Source of the DNA: an uncultured Alphaproteobacteria bacterium
GTDB lineage: Bacteria; Pseudomonadota; Alphaproteobacteria; RF32; CAG-239
DNA length: 64,000 bases
Reading direction: 5' to 3'
Assembly (NCBI GenBank): GCA_934254915.1
Contig: CAKQMH010000002.1
Location: 124,001-188,000 of the forward strand
Below, piece by piece: positions 34,860 to 44,510 of the stretch; the stretch's first letter is position 1, and every line of letters begins with the position of its first letter. Made by a program: the position numbers and the translations under genes. The notes under the pieces were generated by a model. The model worked only from the letters and a program-made list of their open reading frames with translations, was not told the origin of the DNA and ran no database searches.

Positions 34860-34869
34860 TTTCGATTCC

Positions 34870-36159
34870 TTATTTTTCGGAGTTGAAAATTCCTAACGCT
34901 TTAACCAAATCTACCGCCCGCGACAATTGATAATCTTTGCGCCATTCTTCATCTTCGGACTTTTTAACCTTTTTGTTGTCATCATTGGCGGTTTCGTTCT
35001 TCAAAGCATTGCTGTATTCCGCTTCACTAAAGCCGAATTCATTTTTTATCTCTTCAATTTTAGCCGGATGAACCTCAACGTCAGGTTCAATGCCTTTGGC
35101 CTGAATCGAGCGTCCGGACGGAGTATAATAACGCGCTGTGGTTAAACGCATAGCTCGATTTTTATCCAAAGGAATAACGGTTTGCACTGAACCTTTACCG
35201 AAAGATTTTTCTCCGATAACAACGGCGCGTTTGTGGTCTTGTAATGCTCCGGCCACGATTTCTGAAGCTGAAGCTGAACCATCATTAATCAGTACGACAA
35301 TCGGTAGTCCGTTCAAAATATCACCTTCTTTGGCGGTGTAACGAACCGTATCTTCTTCATTGCGTGAACGGGTTGAAACAATTTCGCCTTGTTCAAGGAA
35401 TAAGTCGGAAATATTAACCGCTTGATCCAATAATCCTCCGGGGTTGTTGCGCACATCCAAAACCAGCCCTTTCAGGTTATGTTTCAGTTCTTTTTGAATC
35501 TTTTTTACGGCTTTTTCTACGTTTTTATCGGTATCTTCACTAAATGATGTAATGCGGACATAGGCAACATCTCCGCCTTTAATATCTGATTTTACCGATT
35601 GAATTTTAATTTCCTCGCGTTTCAAAGTCACATCAAAAGGTTTTTCATTAATTCGGCGAATGGTCAGCTTAACTTTTGATCCGACTTTGCCGCGCATTTT
35701 ATCAACCGCATCATTAAGGCTCATGCCCACAACCTGCTCACCGTCAATGTTAGTGATATAATCACCTGATTTTATACCGGCTTTGGCTGCCGGAGTATCA
35801 TCAATCGGCGACACCACTTTTACCACGCCGTTTTCCATGGTTACTTCAATGCCTAAGCCGCCGAACTTGCCTTTGGTTTGCTCGTTCATATACTTAAAAC
35901 TTTGTTCGTCCAGATAGCTGGAGTGCGGATCAAGCGATACCAACATACCGTTAATTGCCGATTCGATAAGTTTTTTGTCATCAACTTCTTCAACGTAAGA
36001 AAGTTTGGCTCTTTCCATAACTTCGCCAAACAAATTTAACAGTTCGTAAGTATCGGCCTCAGTCGGTGCTTTTTCAGTTTTTTTAGCACATGCGGCCGTC
36101 GCTCCCAGCATAATACTTAAAGCGGTTATAGCTACGATTGAAAGTTTTTTTGACATCAT
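34870..36159 (-). CDS. ctpA: Carboxy-terminal processing peptidase (S41), CtpA
   Basis: It is a periplasmic serine protease that trims envelope or peptidoglycan-linked proteins. A signal sequence ending in TAAC (possibly lipidated, residue about 24) precedes the PDZ domain (FGGLGIEVTMENGVVKV, about 97-180) and the S41 core. The catalytic dyad is S297 within SASASE and K322 in FGKGSVQ, 25 residues apart as in E. coli Prc. The EnvC-like gene lies directly upstream on the same strand, and the pair is common in Alphaproteobacteria. Confidence 0.94.
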   Translation of the reverse strand: MMSKKLSIVAITALSIMLGATAACAKKTEKAPTEADTYELLNLFGEVMERAKLSYVEEVDDKKLIESAINGMLVSLDPHSSYLDEQSFKYMNEQTKGKFGGLGIEVTMENGVVKVVSPIDDTPAAKAGIKSGDYITNIDGEQVVGMSLNDAVDKMRGKVGSKVKLTIRRINEKPFDVTLKREEIKIQSVKSDIKGGDVAYVRITSFSEDTDKNVEKAVKKIQKELKHNLKGLVLDVRNNPGGLLDQAVNISDLFLEQGEIVSTRSRNEEDTVRYTAKEGDILNGLPIVVLINDGSASASEIVAGALQDHKRAVVIGEKSFGKGSVQTVIPLDKNRAMRLTTARYYTPSGRSIQAKGIEPDVEVHPAKIEEIKNEFGFSEAEYSNALKNETANDDNKKVKKSEDEEWRKDYQLSRAVDLVKALGIFNSEK

Positions 36160-36171
36160 CTTTTCCTTTTC

Positions 36172-37428
36172 TTAAAGTCGCATCCAAGCCATCGGATCAA
36201 TCGGCTGGTTATCTTTTCGTAATTCAACATATAATTTGGCGTCTTCTCCGGTCGGCATTTGACCTACCGGCTCTCCGGCCAGCAGTAATTGTCCCAATTC
36301 AACATCAAAATTGTTCAGTCCGGCCAGCAGAGTCAGATAACCGCCGCCATGTTCAATAATAATAAGGTTGCCGTATCCGCGGAATGGTCCGGCAAAAATA
36401 ACCGTGCCGTCAAACGGTGAAACTACTTGGGCGTTATCTCTGGTTCTAATCATGATTCCCTTGGACGAAACGCCTTTGTGTTTTTGTTCGCCATAGCTCA
36501 TAATTATACGACCGCGCGCCGGCAGCGGCAAAGTCCCTTTGGCACCGGCAAAACTGCCTCCTATTCCACTTATAGCGGTTGACGGCGATTTTATCAAGTC
36601 AGCAGTTTGTTTTTCATCTCTTTTTTCTGCCAGACGACGAGCTTCCTCGGCTTTTTGTTGTGCTATACGGCGTTGTTCTTCTTCACGCCGCTGTTTTTCC
36701 AAACGTTGTTTTTCCAGTTTTCCGAGCAAATCACGCAAGTCCTGAGCTTGCATTGCCAGCTTGTCTACTTTGCGTTTGGTTTGTTCGCTTTTGATTTCCA
36801 CGGCATTGCGGATTTTGGATTTTCGCTGTACCAATAAGCGCATTCGTTCGTGTTCGGCTTCCAAAACTTTTTTCTGCTTGGAGATTTGTTGAAACTGCTT
36901 TTCGACTAATGTTTTTTTGTTCTCAATCAGTTCAAGCTCTTTGCGGATTCGTTCGGCGTTTTCCTGCAAATAAGGCACTGTTTCACGCAACAGCATGGCG
37001 CTGCGGATAATCTCCACCGGCGTCAACGGTTGCACAAACAGTGATTCGGTAGGTTTAAGTGCTAAGTTTTGCAAAGCTGACAAGGTTTTTATCAGATTAT
37101 CATCTTCTTCGGAAAAACCTTCTTCGGCAGTTTTCAAATCAGCTTTGAGCTTTTCCAACTGCGTTTCCATTTGTGAAAGTTTTTCTTCGTTGTTCTGAAT
37201 CATTTTAGCCGCTTTAACCATTTCGCGGCTGACGGAAGATAACTCGAGGTTAATTTGCGTTGCCTGCGCTTGCAGTTTGCGATGTTCCATCGCTTCGGCG
37301 GCAACTTTTTCTTCCATTTTAGTCAGTTCTGATTTTGAAACCTGCACTGCCGACGATGAGCTTGCCCCACCCGCGGTTAAAGCGGTGGCTAACATCAAAA
37401 ATTTTACGGCAGTAGCAGGTTTCATCAA
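36172..37428 (-). CDS. EnvC-like murein hydrolase activator
   Basis: After a signal peptide, residues 30-270 form long coiled coils, and a LytM (M23) domain lies at about 305-410. The zinc ligands of active LytM enzymes are missing: the H-x3-D site reads HKGVSSKG, and the HxH site reads LLAGL. This matches EnvC and similar activators, which use a degenerate LytM domain to switch on amidases at the septum rather than cut peptidoglycan. Length 418 is in range. It lies between gpmI and ctpA. Confidence 0.9.
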   Translation of the reverse strand: MMKPATAVKFLMLATALTAGGASSSSAVQVSKSELTKMEEKVAAEAMEHRKLQAQATQINLELSSVSREMVKAAKMIQNNEEKLSQMETQLEKLKADLKTAEEGFSEEDDNLIKTLSALQNLALKPTESLFVQPLTPVEIIRSAMLLRETVPYLQENAERIRKELELIENKKTLVEKQFQQISKQKKVLEAEHERMRLLVQRKSKIRNAVEIKSEQTKRKVDKLAMQAQDLRDLLGKLEKQRLEKQRREEEQRRIAQQKAEEARRLAEKRDEKQTADLIKSPSTAISGIGGSFAGAKGTLPLPARGRIIMSYGEQKHKGVSSKGIMIRTRDNAQVVSPFDGTVIFAGPFRGYGNLIIIEHGGGYLTLLAGLNNFDVELGQLLLAGEPVGQMPTGEDAKLYVELRKDNQPIDPMAWMRL

Positions 37429-37446
37429 CGTTCGGACTTTCCGTTT

Positions 37447-38988
37447 TTAGTCAGGGTGTTTTACCAACAAAGATACGCCGGTCATTTCTTTCGGCTGTTC
37501 AATGTGCAGCAAATCCAGCATGGTCGGAGCTAAATCAGCCAGTTTACCATCTCGCATACGGCAAACTCCCGAATGGTCATTTACCAAAATTGCCGCGACT
37601 TTACCGACGGTGTGTGCGGTGTATGGTTCGCCGGTTTTTTCATCAACCATTTTTTCGGCATTGCCGTGGTCTGCGGTAACAATCATTACTCCGCCGACTT
37701 TTTTAATGGCAGCCTCAACCTTGCCCAAACATTCATCAACCGCCGCAACCGCCTTTAATGCCGCAGCCATAATACCGGTATGTCCGACCATATCGCCGTT
37801 GGCAAAGTTGCAGATAATAGTGTCAAAGCGTTTCGATTCGATGGCTTCTACCAATTTTTCCGTAACTTCATAAACCGACATTTCCGGCTTCAGGTCATAG
37901 GTTGCAACTTTCGGGCTGGGGATAAGGATTCTTTCCTCGCCTTTAAATTCACGTTCTTCGCCACCATTGAAAAAGAAAGTTACATGCGCATATTTTTCGG
38001 TTTCGGCAATGCGCAGCTGTGTCATTCCGTGTTCGGCAATTACTTCGCCGTAAATATGCGTTAAAGCTTCCGGCGGGAATATTGTTTTCATGAAACGGTT
38101 GTGGTCAACCGAATACTCCGTCATTCCGACATGGTCGGCAAATTTTACGATTTTTTTGCGTTCAAAACCGTTAAATTCGCTATCAGCCAAAGCGTATAAA
38201 ATTTCGCGGGCGCGGTCAGCTCTGAAATTAGCCATTAAAATGGCATCGCCGTCTTCCATGCCCTGATAATCGCCGATAACCACCGGGATCACAAATTCGT
38301 CGGTGACTTTTTGAGCATAAGAAGCTTCAATCGCCTCTTTAACCGTGGCATAGCGTTTGCCGTCAGCCAAGACCATATTGTTGTAAGCAGCTTCTACTCT
38401 GTCCCAACGTTTATCACGGTCCATCGCATAAAACCGGCCTTCAATCGTGGCGATTTTAACATCTGTCATTCCGGCTGTTGCCTGAGCAAAATCGGCCAAA
38501 AATTCTTCAGCCGATGCCGGTGGGGTGTCGCGTCCGTCCAAAAAGGCGTGAACTCTTACTTTTATGTTGTTGTCGGCAAAAATTTTGCACAAAGCAACCA
38601 GATGTGCTTGTGAAGAGTGAACCCCGCCGGGCGACATCAAGCCCATAAGATGAGCGGTTTTACCGTTAGCCTGCAAGGTTTTAATCATTTCAACCACTAC
38701 GGGGTTTTGAGCTAAAGTTCCGTCCTTGATAGCTTGATCAATCCGCGGCAAATCCTGCATAACTACGCGTCCGGCTCCGATATTGGTATGTCCGACTTCG
38801 GAGTTGCCCATTTGTCCCTCCGGCAAACCCACGGACAAACCATATGTTTCAACCAAACAATGAGGATTATCGGCATACATCCGATGCCAGTTGGGCGTGT
38901 GTCCCATTTCAATCGCGTTATCCGGTGTTTTGGGTTCTCTATAACCCCAACCGTCTAAAATCATCAACAATACAGGTTTTTGTGTCAT
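37447..38988 (-). CDS. gpmI: 2,3-bisphosphoglycerate-independent phosphoglycerate mutase
   Basis: It interconverts 3- and 2-phosphoglycerate in glycolysis through a phosphoserine, using two Mn ions. LMILDGWG at the N-terminus holds the first Asp, GNSEVGH the catalytic Ser at about 63, and MIVTADHGNAEKM the C-terminal metal ligands. Length 513 is standard. It is first in a minus-strand group followed by the envC-like gene and ctpA. Confidence 0.96.
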   Translation of the reverse strand: MTQKPVLLMILDGWGYREPKTPDNAIEMGHTPNWHRMYADNPHCLVETYGLSVGLPEGQMGNSEVGHTNIGAGRVVMQDLPRIDQAIKDGTLAQNPVVVEMIKTLQANGKTAHLMGLMSPGGVHSSQAHLVALCKIFADNNIKVRVHAFLDGRDTPPASAEEFLADFAQATAGMTDVKIATIEGRFYAMDRDKRWDRVEAAYNNMVLADGKRYATVKEAIEASYAQKVTDEFVIPVVIGDYQGMEDGDAILMANFRADRAREILYALADSEFNGFERKKIVKFADHVGMTEYSVDHNRFMKTIFPPEALTHIYGEVIAEHGMTQLRIAETEKYAHVTFFFNGGEEREFKGEERILIPSPKVATYDLKPEMSVYEVTEKLVEAIESKRFDTIICNFANGDMVGHTGIMAAALKAVAAVDECLGKVEAAIKKVGGVMIVTADHGNAEKMVDEKTGEPYTAHTVGKVAAILVNDHSGVCRMRDGKLADLAPTMLDLLHIEQPKEMTGVSLLVKHPD

Positions 38989-39097
38989 CTTTTTTCCCTT
39001 ATAAAATTATCATTTTTCCGCAACCGGAAACCATTATAAACTGTGCAACATTATATATAATAAATATCATTATAAAAGCACTAATTTATAAAAATTT

Positions 39098-40888
39098 TTA
39101 TTCTGTTAAAGCCATTGTTTTCTGCCATATTTCTGCCGGCAGGTTTGCTCCGGACACGCCTTTCATCGGGCTGTCATCGTCATTTCCAAGCCAAACTGCG
39201 GCGACATAATGGTTATTGAAACCCACAAACCAGGCGTCGCGGTTGCCTTGCGAGGTTCCGGTTTTGCCGGCGGCAAATCCGGCAATTTGTGCTTTACGCC
39301 CCGTGCCGTAATTAATTACATTAGCCAACATTTTAGTCAGTTCCGCTACATTATTCTTGTCTAAAATTCGTATTTCATTATCCGGTTCGCGCTGGTACAG
39401 CTGAAAGCCGTCTTTGGTGTAGATTTCTTCAATACTGTGCGGCCATACGGCATATCCTCCGTTTGCGATTGCCGCGTAAGAAGCTGCCATATCGATTACT
39501 TTAACTTCAAAAGTTCCGAGCGGCAGTGACGGTGTGTTCTTGATTGGAGTTGAAATGCCCATTTTTTTGGCATTGCGTATTATGTCGCTGCCTTTAAGCT
39601 GTTGAGCCAGATTAATGGTGGCCAAATTAAGCGATTTTATCAGCGCATATTCCAGCGACACTTCGCCGTAATATTTCTTGTCGGCATTTTCCGGCTTCCA
39701 GTTGCCAATTGTCAACGGCACATCAGCGATTTTATCTTCACGGGTATAACCTTTTTGCAAAGCCGTCAAATACACAAAGGGTTTGAAGGCTGATCCCGGT
39801 TGCCGCAAAGCCTGTGTTGCCCGATTAAATTGGCTGCGGTTGTAATTTATTCCGCCGACCATAACTTTAACCGCTCCTTGATAATCCAAAATCACAATCG
39901 CGCCTTGCGTTACATTTTTGGCTTTGTTGGCGGCAATTGTCCGACTCAAAATCTGCGCCGCTTTTTCCTGCAGATTTTGGTCAAGTGTCGTCATTACATA
40001 AATATCGTTATCGCGCTCACCGATGTAGTCATTAACCTCGTTATAAACCCAGTCGGCAAAGTAATTGGCGTTTTCTACTTTCATGCTTTTTTCCGTGCCG
40101 AGTTTCATTTTCAGCGCTGCCGCTTTTTCGGCTTTGCTGATATACCCGTTGTCCGCCATGTTTTTTAAGACTACGGCGGCGCGGTCAAGCGCTCGTTTTT
40201 GAGAGGCAATCGGATTGTAGCGTGATGGTGCTTTAAGCATACCGGCGATTACCGCTGCTTCCAACATATTCAAATCTCGTGATGATTTTTGAAAATATTT
40301 TTGACTGGCGGCCTCAATGCCGTAAGTTCCCGAACCAAGGTAAACCCGATTAAGGTAAAGCGTCAGAATTTGCTCTTTGCTGAATTTATGCTCCAACCAA
40401 AATGCCAATAACAATTCCTGAGTTTTACGCTTGATATTTTTTTGATTGGTGAGAAACAGATTTTTGGCTACCTGTTGTGTAATGGTGCTTCCTCCTTGCG
40501 CATAACGTCCGGCAAACAGATTGGCAATCATTGCGCGGGAGAATGAAATGATGTCAAATCCGAAATGGCTGTAAAAACGCCGGTCTTCCGTGGCCGTAAT
40601 CGCATCAACCACGTATTGCGGCAGCTCTTCGGAGCGGATAACTTCCGAATAAACCGTGCCGAAACTTTTAATCTCGTTGCCGTTTGCGGCAATAATCGTG
40701 GTTGAGGGCTGACGGGTACGCAAAATTGCCTCTTCCATATTTGGGAGCGTAACCGCGCAATAACCAATCCATATTAATAAAGTTATCACCAGTAGCGCAA
40801 ATAATTTTAGGAGTCTTTGCCGATTCGCAAACCGTTGTTTTGACTCTCTTTTTTTGTTTTTTCTTTTCTTCTTTTGAGCTTTTGCCAC
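39098..40888 (-). CDS. Class A penicillin-binding protein (bifunctional)
   Basis: A basic N-terminus and one membrane segment (about 25-47) precede a GT51 glycosyltransferase domain (EDRRFYSHFGFD, GGSTITQQ, RKTQELLLAFWLE) and a transpeptidase domain (catalytic SAFK in RQPGSAFKPF, SLN, and GKTGTSQGNRDAWFVGF). It polymerises and cross-links peptidoglycan in the periplasm. At about 596 residues it is shorter than E. coli PBP1a/1b and resembles PBP1C-like or 2D-like short forms. I chose GTG at 40888, with AGGCGGGG upstream; a TTG at 40924 would add 12 residues. Confidence 0.93.
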   Translation of the reverse strand: MAKAQKKKRKNKKRESKQRFANRQRLLKLFALLVITLLIWIGYCAVTLPNMEEAILRTRQPSTTIIAANGNEIKSFGTVYSEVIRSEELPQYVVDAITATEDRRFYSHFGFDIISFSRAMIANLFAGRYAQGGSTITQQVAKNLFLTNQKNIKRKTQELLLAFWLEHKFSKEQILTLYLNRVYLGSGTYGIEAASQKYFQKSSRDLNMLEAAVIAGMLKAPSRYNPIASQKRALDRAAVVLKNMADNGYISKAEKAAALKMKLGTEKSMKVENANYFADWVYNEVNDYIGERDNDIYVMTTLDQNLQEKAAQILSRTIAANKAKNVTQGAIVILDYQGAVKVMVGGINYNRSQFNRATQALRQPGSAFKPFVYLTALQKGYTREDKIADVPLTIGNWKPENADKKYYGEVSLEYALIKSLNLATINLAQQLKGSDIIRNAKKMGISTPIKNTPSLPLGTFEVKVIDMAASYAAIANGGYAVWPHSIEEIYTKDGFQLYQREPDNEIRILDKNNVAELTKMLANVINYGTGRKAQIAGFAAGKTGTSQGNRDAWFVGFNNHYVAAVWLGNDDDSPMKGVSGANLPAEIWQKTMALTE

Positions 40889-40977
40889 TATTCCCCGCCT
40901 TTTATCTATTGCCTCGAGTCGCAAATTGTTTTAAAACTATGACTATTCAATAACATAAAGAAGTTAAGGAAAATTTT

Positions 40978-41178
40978 ATGAGCCGCATTTCTGTATCCGT
41001 AACTGACGAGTTGCAGCAAAAAATTGCTGATATTGCAGCCCGAAGCGGCCGCAGCCTTGATGATTGCATCGCTCTGGCGTTACGTGATTATGTCGAAAAT
41101 TATGAAGATGTTTATAAAACCGACCGCTGCACGGTAAATAACCTTGAACGTTCTTTCTTTTTATCTATTGGCGAATAG
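40978..41178 (+). CDS. Small ribbon-helix-helix protein (CopG-like)
   Basis: The 66 residues fit one ribbon-helix-helix unit: a strand (SRISVSVTDELQQ), then two helices (KIADIAARSGRSLDDCIALALRDYVENY). Such dimers bind DNA as repressors, often of toxin-antitoxin operons or their own genes. No toxin gene is adjacent; polA begins 54 bases downstream. AAGGAAAA lies before the ATG. The target is unknown. Confidence 0.7.
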   Translation: MSRISVSVTDELQQKIADIAARSGRSLDDCIALALRDYVENYEDVYKTDRCTVNNLERSFFLSIGE

Positions 41179-41231
41179 CTGCTTTGTTCTTATATTAGCC
41201 AAACGGAAATGTTTTATTCGGGAGCTGTCTG

Positions 41232-43988
41232 ATGTCTAAAAAGATTTGCTTAATTGACGGGTCGGGATATATTTTTCGTGCTTTTTACGGTCTGCCGCCG
41301 TTGACTGCGCCGGACGGTACGCCGGTTAATGCGGTTTTCGGCTTTACCAATATGTTTATGCGTCTTACCGGCAAAATCCCCTGTGATTATTGTCTGGTTT
41401 TGTTTGATGCCAAGCGTCGCAATTTTCGTAATGATATTTTTCCTGATTATAAGGCGACCCGTAAGGAAATTCCCGAAGATTTAATTCCGCAGTTTTCCAT
41501 TATTCATGAAGCGGTGTCGGCGCTTAATTTGAACTATCTTGATATGGATGGTTATGAAGCTGACGACCTTATCGCCACTTATACTGATTTGGCGCTTAAA
41601 GAAGGACTTGATGTCGTTGTGGTTTCGGCGGATAAAGACTTGATGCAGTTGATTCGTCCGCATGTCGAATTCTATGATCCGATGAAAGATAAATATTTTA
41701 CACCGGAAGATGTTCATGAAAAATTTGGCGTTTATCCTGATAAAGTGGTCGATGTTCAGGCTCTTTCGGGAGACAGTACCGATAATGTCCCCGGTGTTGC
41801 CGGTATCGGTCCTAAAACGGCGGCAGAGTTGGTTAATACTTATGGCTCATTAGAAGGGGTTTTGGCCCATGCAGCCGAAATAAAACAAAACAAGCGTCGT
41901 GAAACTTTATTGGCTAATGTTGACAATGCCCGTATTTCGTTGCAACTGGTAACGCTCAAATCCGACGTTCCGGTTACACAGCCGATTTCAAACTTTCATT
42001 GCCGCGCTCCCCAAAAAGACGTTTTGGATAAGTTTATTGCGGATTACGGCTTTTTCTCTTTGCGCTCCAGAGCAGAAAAATGGCTGCTTGAACGGTGTTC
42101 TAATGTTACTGATATGGAGGCTGTGAACATTGTATTTAAACCTCGTGAAGTTGTTAAAAATTATGAATTGGTGCAAACTGAAGCCAAGCTCAAATTGTGG
42201 TGTGAAAAAATCAGGCAGGCGCGTTGTGTCGCTCTGACGGTTATGTCCACGGGGCTTGATCCGGTTTTTAATGATATGGTCGGGTTGTCATTGTCTGTTG
42301 CTCCCGGTGAAGCTTGTTATATTCCCTTCAGTCATCAAAAAGCGGCTGATAATTTGGATTTGTTCGCGGAGCGGCAATCGGTAACGCAGCTTTCAGCCGA
42401 TGTCATTGCCCGCTGCCTGCGTCCGTTGCTGACCGCTCGTTCAATTTTGAAAATCGGACATAATATCAAACTTTCCATGCATTTTTTGCGCAAAACGTTA
42501 TGCATTGACAATATTTTTCCGCTAGATGACATCAGCGTTATTTCTTATGACTTGGACAGTTCGGAACACGGACATTCGGTTGAGGATCTGGCAACGCTGT
42601 TTTTGGATGCCAAGCCGCTGCACTTTGTCGATTTAGTCGGCAGCGGCAAAACTAAAATACCTTTGGCTAATGTAAGTGTGGATTTGGCTAAGGAATATAT
42701 GGCACAGCGCGCTGATTATATTTTTCGCCTATGGCAGTTGTTGAAGCCGCGCTTGTTGGCTGAAAAGAAAACGGCAATTTATGAGAATTTTGACCGTCCG
42801 TTAATTCAAACTTTGTACGCGATGGAAGAGCGCGGCGTGATGGTTAATTCGCAGTCTTTGCGTGATTTAAGTACCTATTTTGCGCAAAAAATACAACAAA
42901 TTGAGCAAGAAATATTTGCTTTGGCCGGTGAGGAGTTTAATATCGGTTCACCCAAACAAATCGGTGATATCTTGTTTGCCAAACAAGGACATAAAGGCAA
43001 AAAAACACCGACCGGTGCGTGGCAGACCGGAGCAGATGTGTTGGAGGAGCTGGCTGACAACGATGTAACTTTGGCTGCTAAAATTTTGGAATGGCGCGAA
43101 TTCAGCAAGCTTAAATCAACTTATACCGATTCTTTATTTGCGTTGATGGACAATCAGTCGCGAATTCACACTACCTATACGCAAATTGTGGCCAATACCG
43201 GACGTTTGGCTTCCAACAATCCTAATTTGCAAAATATTCCGATTCGTCGAGAAGAGGGCAAAAAAATCCGCAGTTGTTTCATTGCCCGCAAAGGTTATAA
43301 ACTCATTTCCTCTGATTATTCTCAGGTCGAACTGCGTTTGCTAGCCTCTTATGCCGATGTTAAAAATCTGCAAAAAGCTTTTGCGGCCGGATTGGATATC
43401 CATGCCGCCACCGCTTCACATGTATTCGGTGTGCCGTTGGATGAAGTCAGTGCTGATTTGCGGCGTCAGGCTAAGGCGATTAATTTTGGCATTGTCTACG
43501 GTATTTCGGCCTACGGACTGGCCAAAAATATCGGTAGCACGCCGGAGGCCGCCAAAGCTTATATTGACGCTTATTTTGCGCAAATGCCGGAAATTAAAAC
43601 CTATATGGATAAGACTATCGAGTTTGCGCATAAACACGGCTATGTCGAAACGCCGTTCGGGCGCAAATGCCCGATTATGGGGATTAATGACAAAAACAAA
43701 CGTCTGGTTGCCAATGCCGAACGCGCCGCAATTAATGCTCCGATACAAGGCGGAGCGGCGGACATCATTAAACTGGCGATGAATAGCATAGAACAAAAAC
43801 TGCAACAGCTTGGCTTGCAGACCAAAATGTTGTTGCAGGTGCATGATGAATTGGTTTTTGAAGCGCCGGAGAGTGAAGTTGCAGACGTTCAAAAACTAAT
43901 CAAAGAAACCATGGAAAATGTCGTCAGCTTAAAAGTCCCGTTTATTGCCGAAGTGGGGATTGGCGATAACTGGACGCAGGCTCACTAA
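41232..43988 (+). CDS. polA: DNA polymerase I with a degenerate proofreading domain
   Basis: It fills gaps and removes RNA primers. The 5'-3' exonuclease domain is intact (DGSGYIFRAFYGLPPLTAP, YKATRKEIPEDL, GYEADDLIATY, at 4-290). The polymerase domain is intact too (motif A SDYSQVELRLLA, motif C QVHDELVFE). The middle 3'-5' exonuclease fold is kept, but its metal-binding residues look replaced: the DTET site at about 334-343 reads LTVMSTGLD, the NLKYD site near 410 reads NIKLSMHF, and the last Asp near 490 is R in YMAQRAD. It probably lacks proofreading. Confidence 0.95.
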   Translation: MSKKICLIDGSGYIFRAFYGLPPLTAPDGTPVNAVFGFTNMFMRLTGKIPCDYCLVLFDAKRRNFRNDIFPDYKATRKEIPEDLIPQFSIIHEAVSALNLNYLDMDGYEADDLIATYTDLALKEGLDVVVVSADKDLMQLIRPHVEFYDPMKDKYFTPEDVHEKFGVYPDKVVDVQALSGDSTDNVPGVAGIGPKTAAELVNTYGSLEGVLAHAAEIKQNKRRETLLANVDNARISLQLVTLKSDVPVTQPISNFHCRAPQKDVLDKFIADYGFFSLRSRAEKWLLERCSNVTDMEAVNIVFKPREVVKNYELVQTEAKLKLWCEKIRQARCVALTVMSTGLDPVFNDMVGLSLSVAPGEACYIPFSHQKAADNLDLFAERQSVTQLSADVIARCLRPLLTARSILKIGHNIKLSMHFLRKTLCIDNIFPLDDISVISYDLDSSEHGHSVEDLATLFLDAKPLHFVDLVGSGKTKIPLANVSVDLAKEYMAQRADYIFRLWQLLKPRLLAEKKTAIYENFDRPLIQTLYAMEERGVMVNSQSLRDLSTYFAQKIQQIEQEIFALAGEEFNIGSPKQIGDILFAKQGHKGKKTPTGAWQTGADVLEELADNDVTLAAKILEWREFSKLKSTYTDSLFALMDNQSRIHTTYTQIVANTGRLASNNPNLQNIPIRREEGKKIRSCFIARKGYKLISSDYSQVELRLLASYADVKNLQKAFAAGLDIHAATASHVFGVPLDEVSADLRRQAKAINFGIVYGISAYGLAKNIGSTPEAAKAYIDAYFAQMPEIKTYMDKTIEFAHKHGYVETPFGRKCPIMGINDKNKRLVANAERAAINAPIQGGAADIIKLAMNSIEQKLQQLGLQTKMLLQVHDELVFEAPESEVADVQKLIKETMENVVSLKVPFIAEVGIGDNWTQAH

Positions 43989-44438
43989 AACCGCCCGAGT
44001 TGACGGATACACAATAACTCATCATAATAAAAGAGGTGGAAAAACCAATCCTTGGTTAATATTCACAAAGTCCTTTTGTCGGACGAATTTTATTCCTATC
44101 GGCCGCGACAACTCAACCGGTAGCCATAACGCCTTTCTCCCCTTAATACCAAAATTAATAAACAAAGCTTTGTGCGAACCTCGATCTGCAGTATCGCTGT
44201 TCTGATGACCGGATTCTATGTTTGAAAAAGTTAATAAATTGTTACTGATTCGCGCCAATAAAACTGTCGATTCGCTCTGATCTCAAGGCTGGATTCGCTT
44301 TGCTCCGAATCAAAAAAATTTTAAATAAAGGTTGTTTAGGCTCGTTTCGGCCGAAAGACTCGTCTTTCATCTGGTAGAATCGGGCAAAAATAACCGGCTT
44401 TTTTATCCCCAAGCGGTTGGAAATCTTTTGTTTTTTAC
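43989..44438. other. Gene-free stretch between polA and gyrB
   Basis: I see no supportable gene here. It contains a hairpin GATTCG (44292-44297) / CGAATC (44306-44311), followed by an A-run. The gyrB promoter begins at its right end. Confidence 0.5.
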
Positions 44439-44467
44439 TTGGTAAAAAAGACAAATTGTTGTATGTT
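44439..44467 (+). promoter_or_regulatory. Promoter of gyrB
   Basis: TTGGTA (44439-44444) and TATGTT (44462-44467) are 17 bases apart, 43 bases before the start codon. The elements nearly match those of parE. Confidence 0.5.
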
Positions 44468-44510
44468 TAAGCCAGTGAAAATATGCACAAAACATAAGGA
44501 AAGAAATAAA

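Noticed and set aside
44022..44454. Small frames on both strands between polA and gyrB
   Set aside because: No ribosome sites, no recognisable motifs and unusual composition; treated as non-coding.
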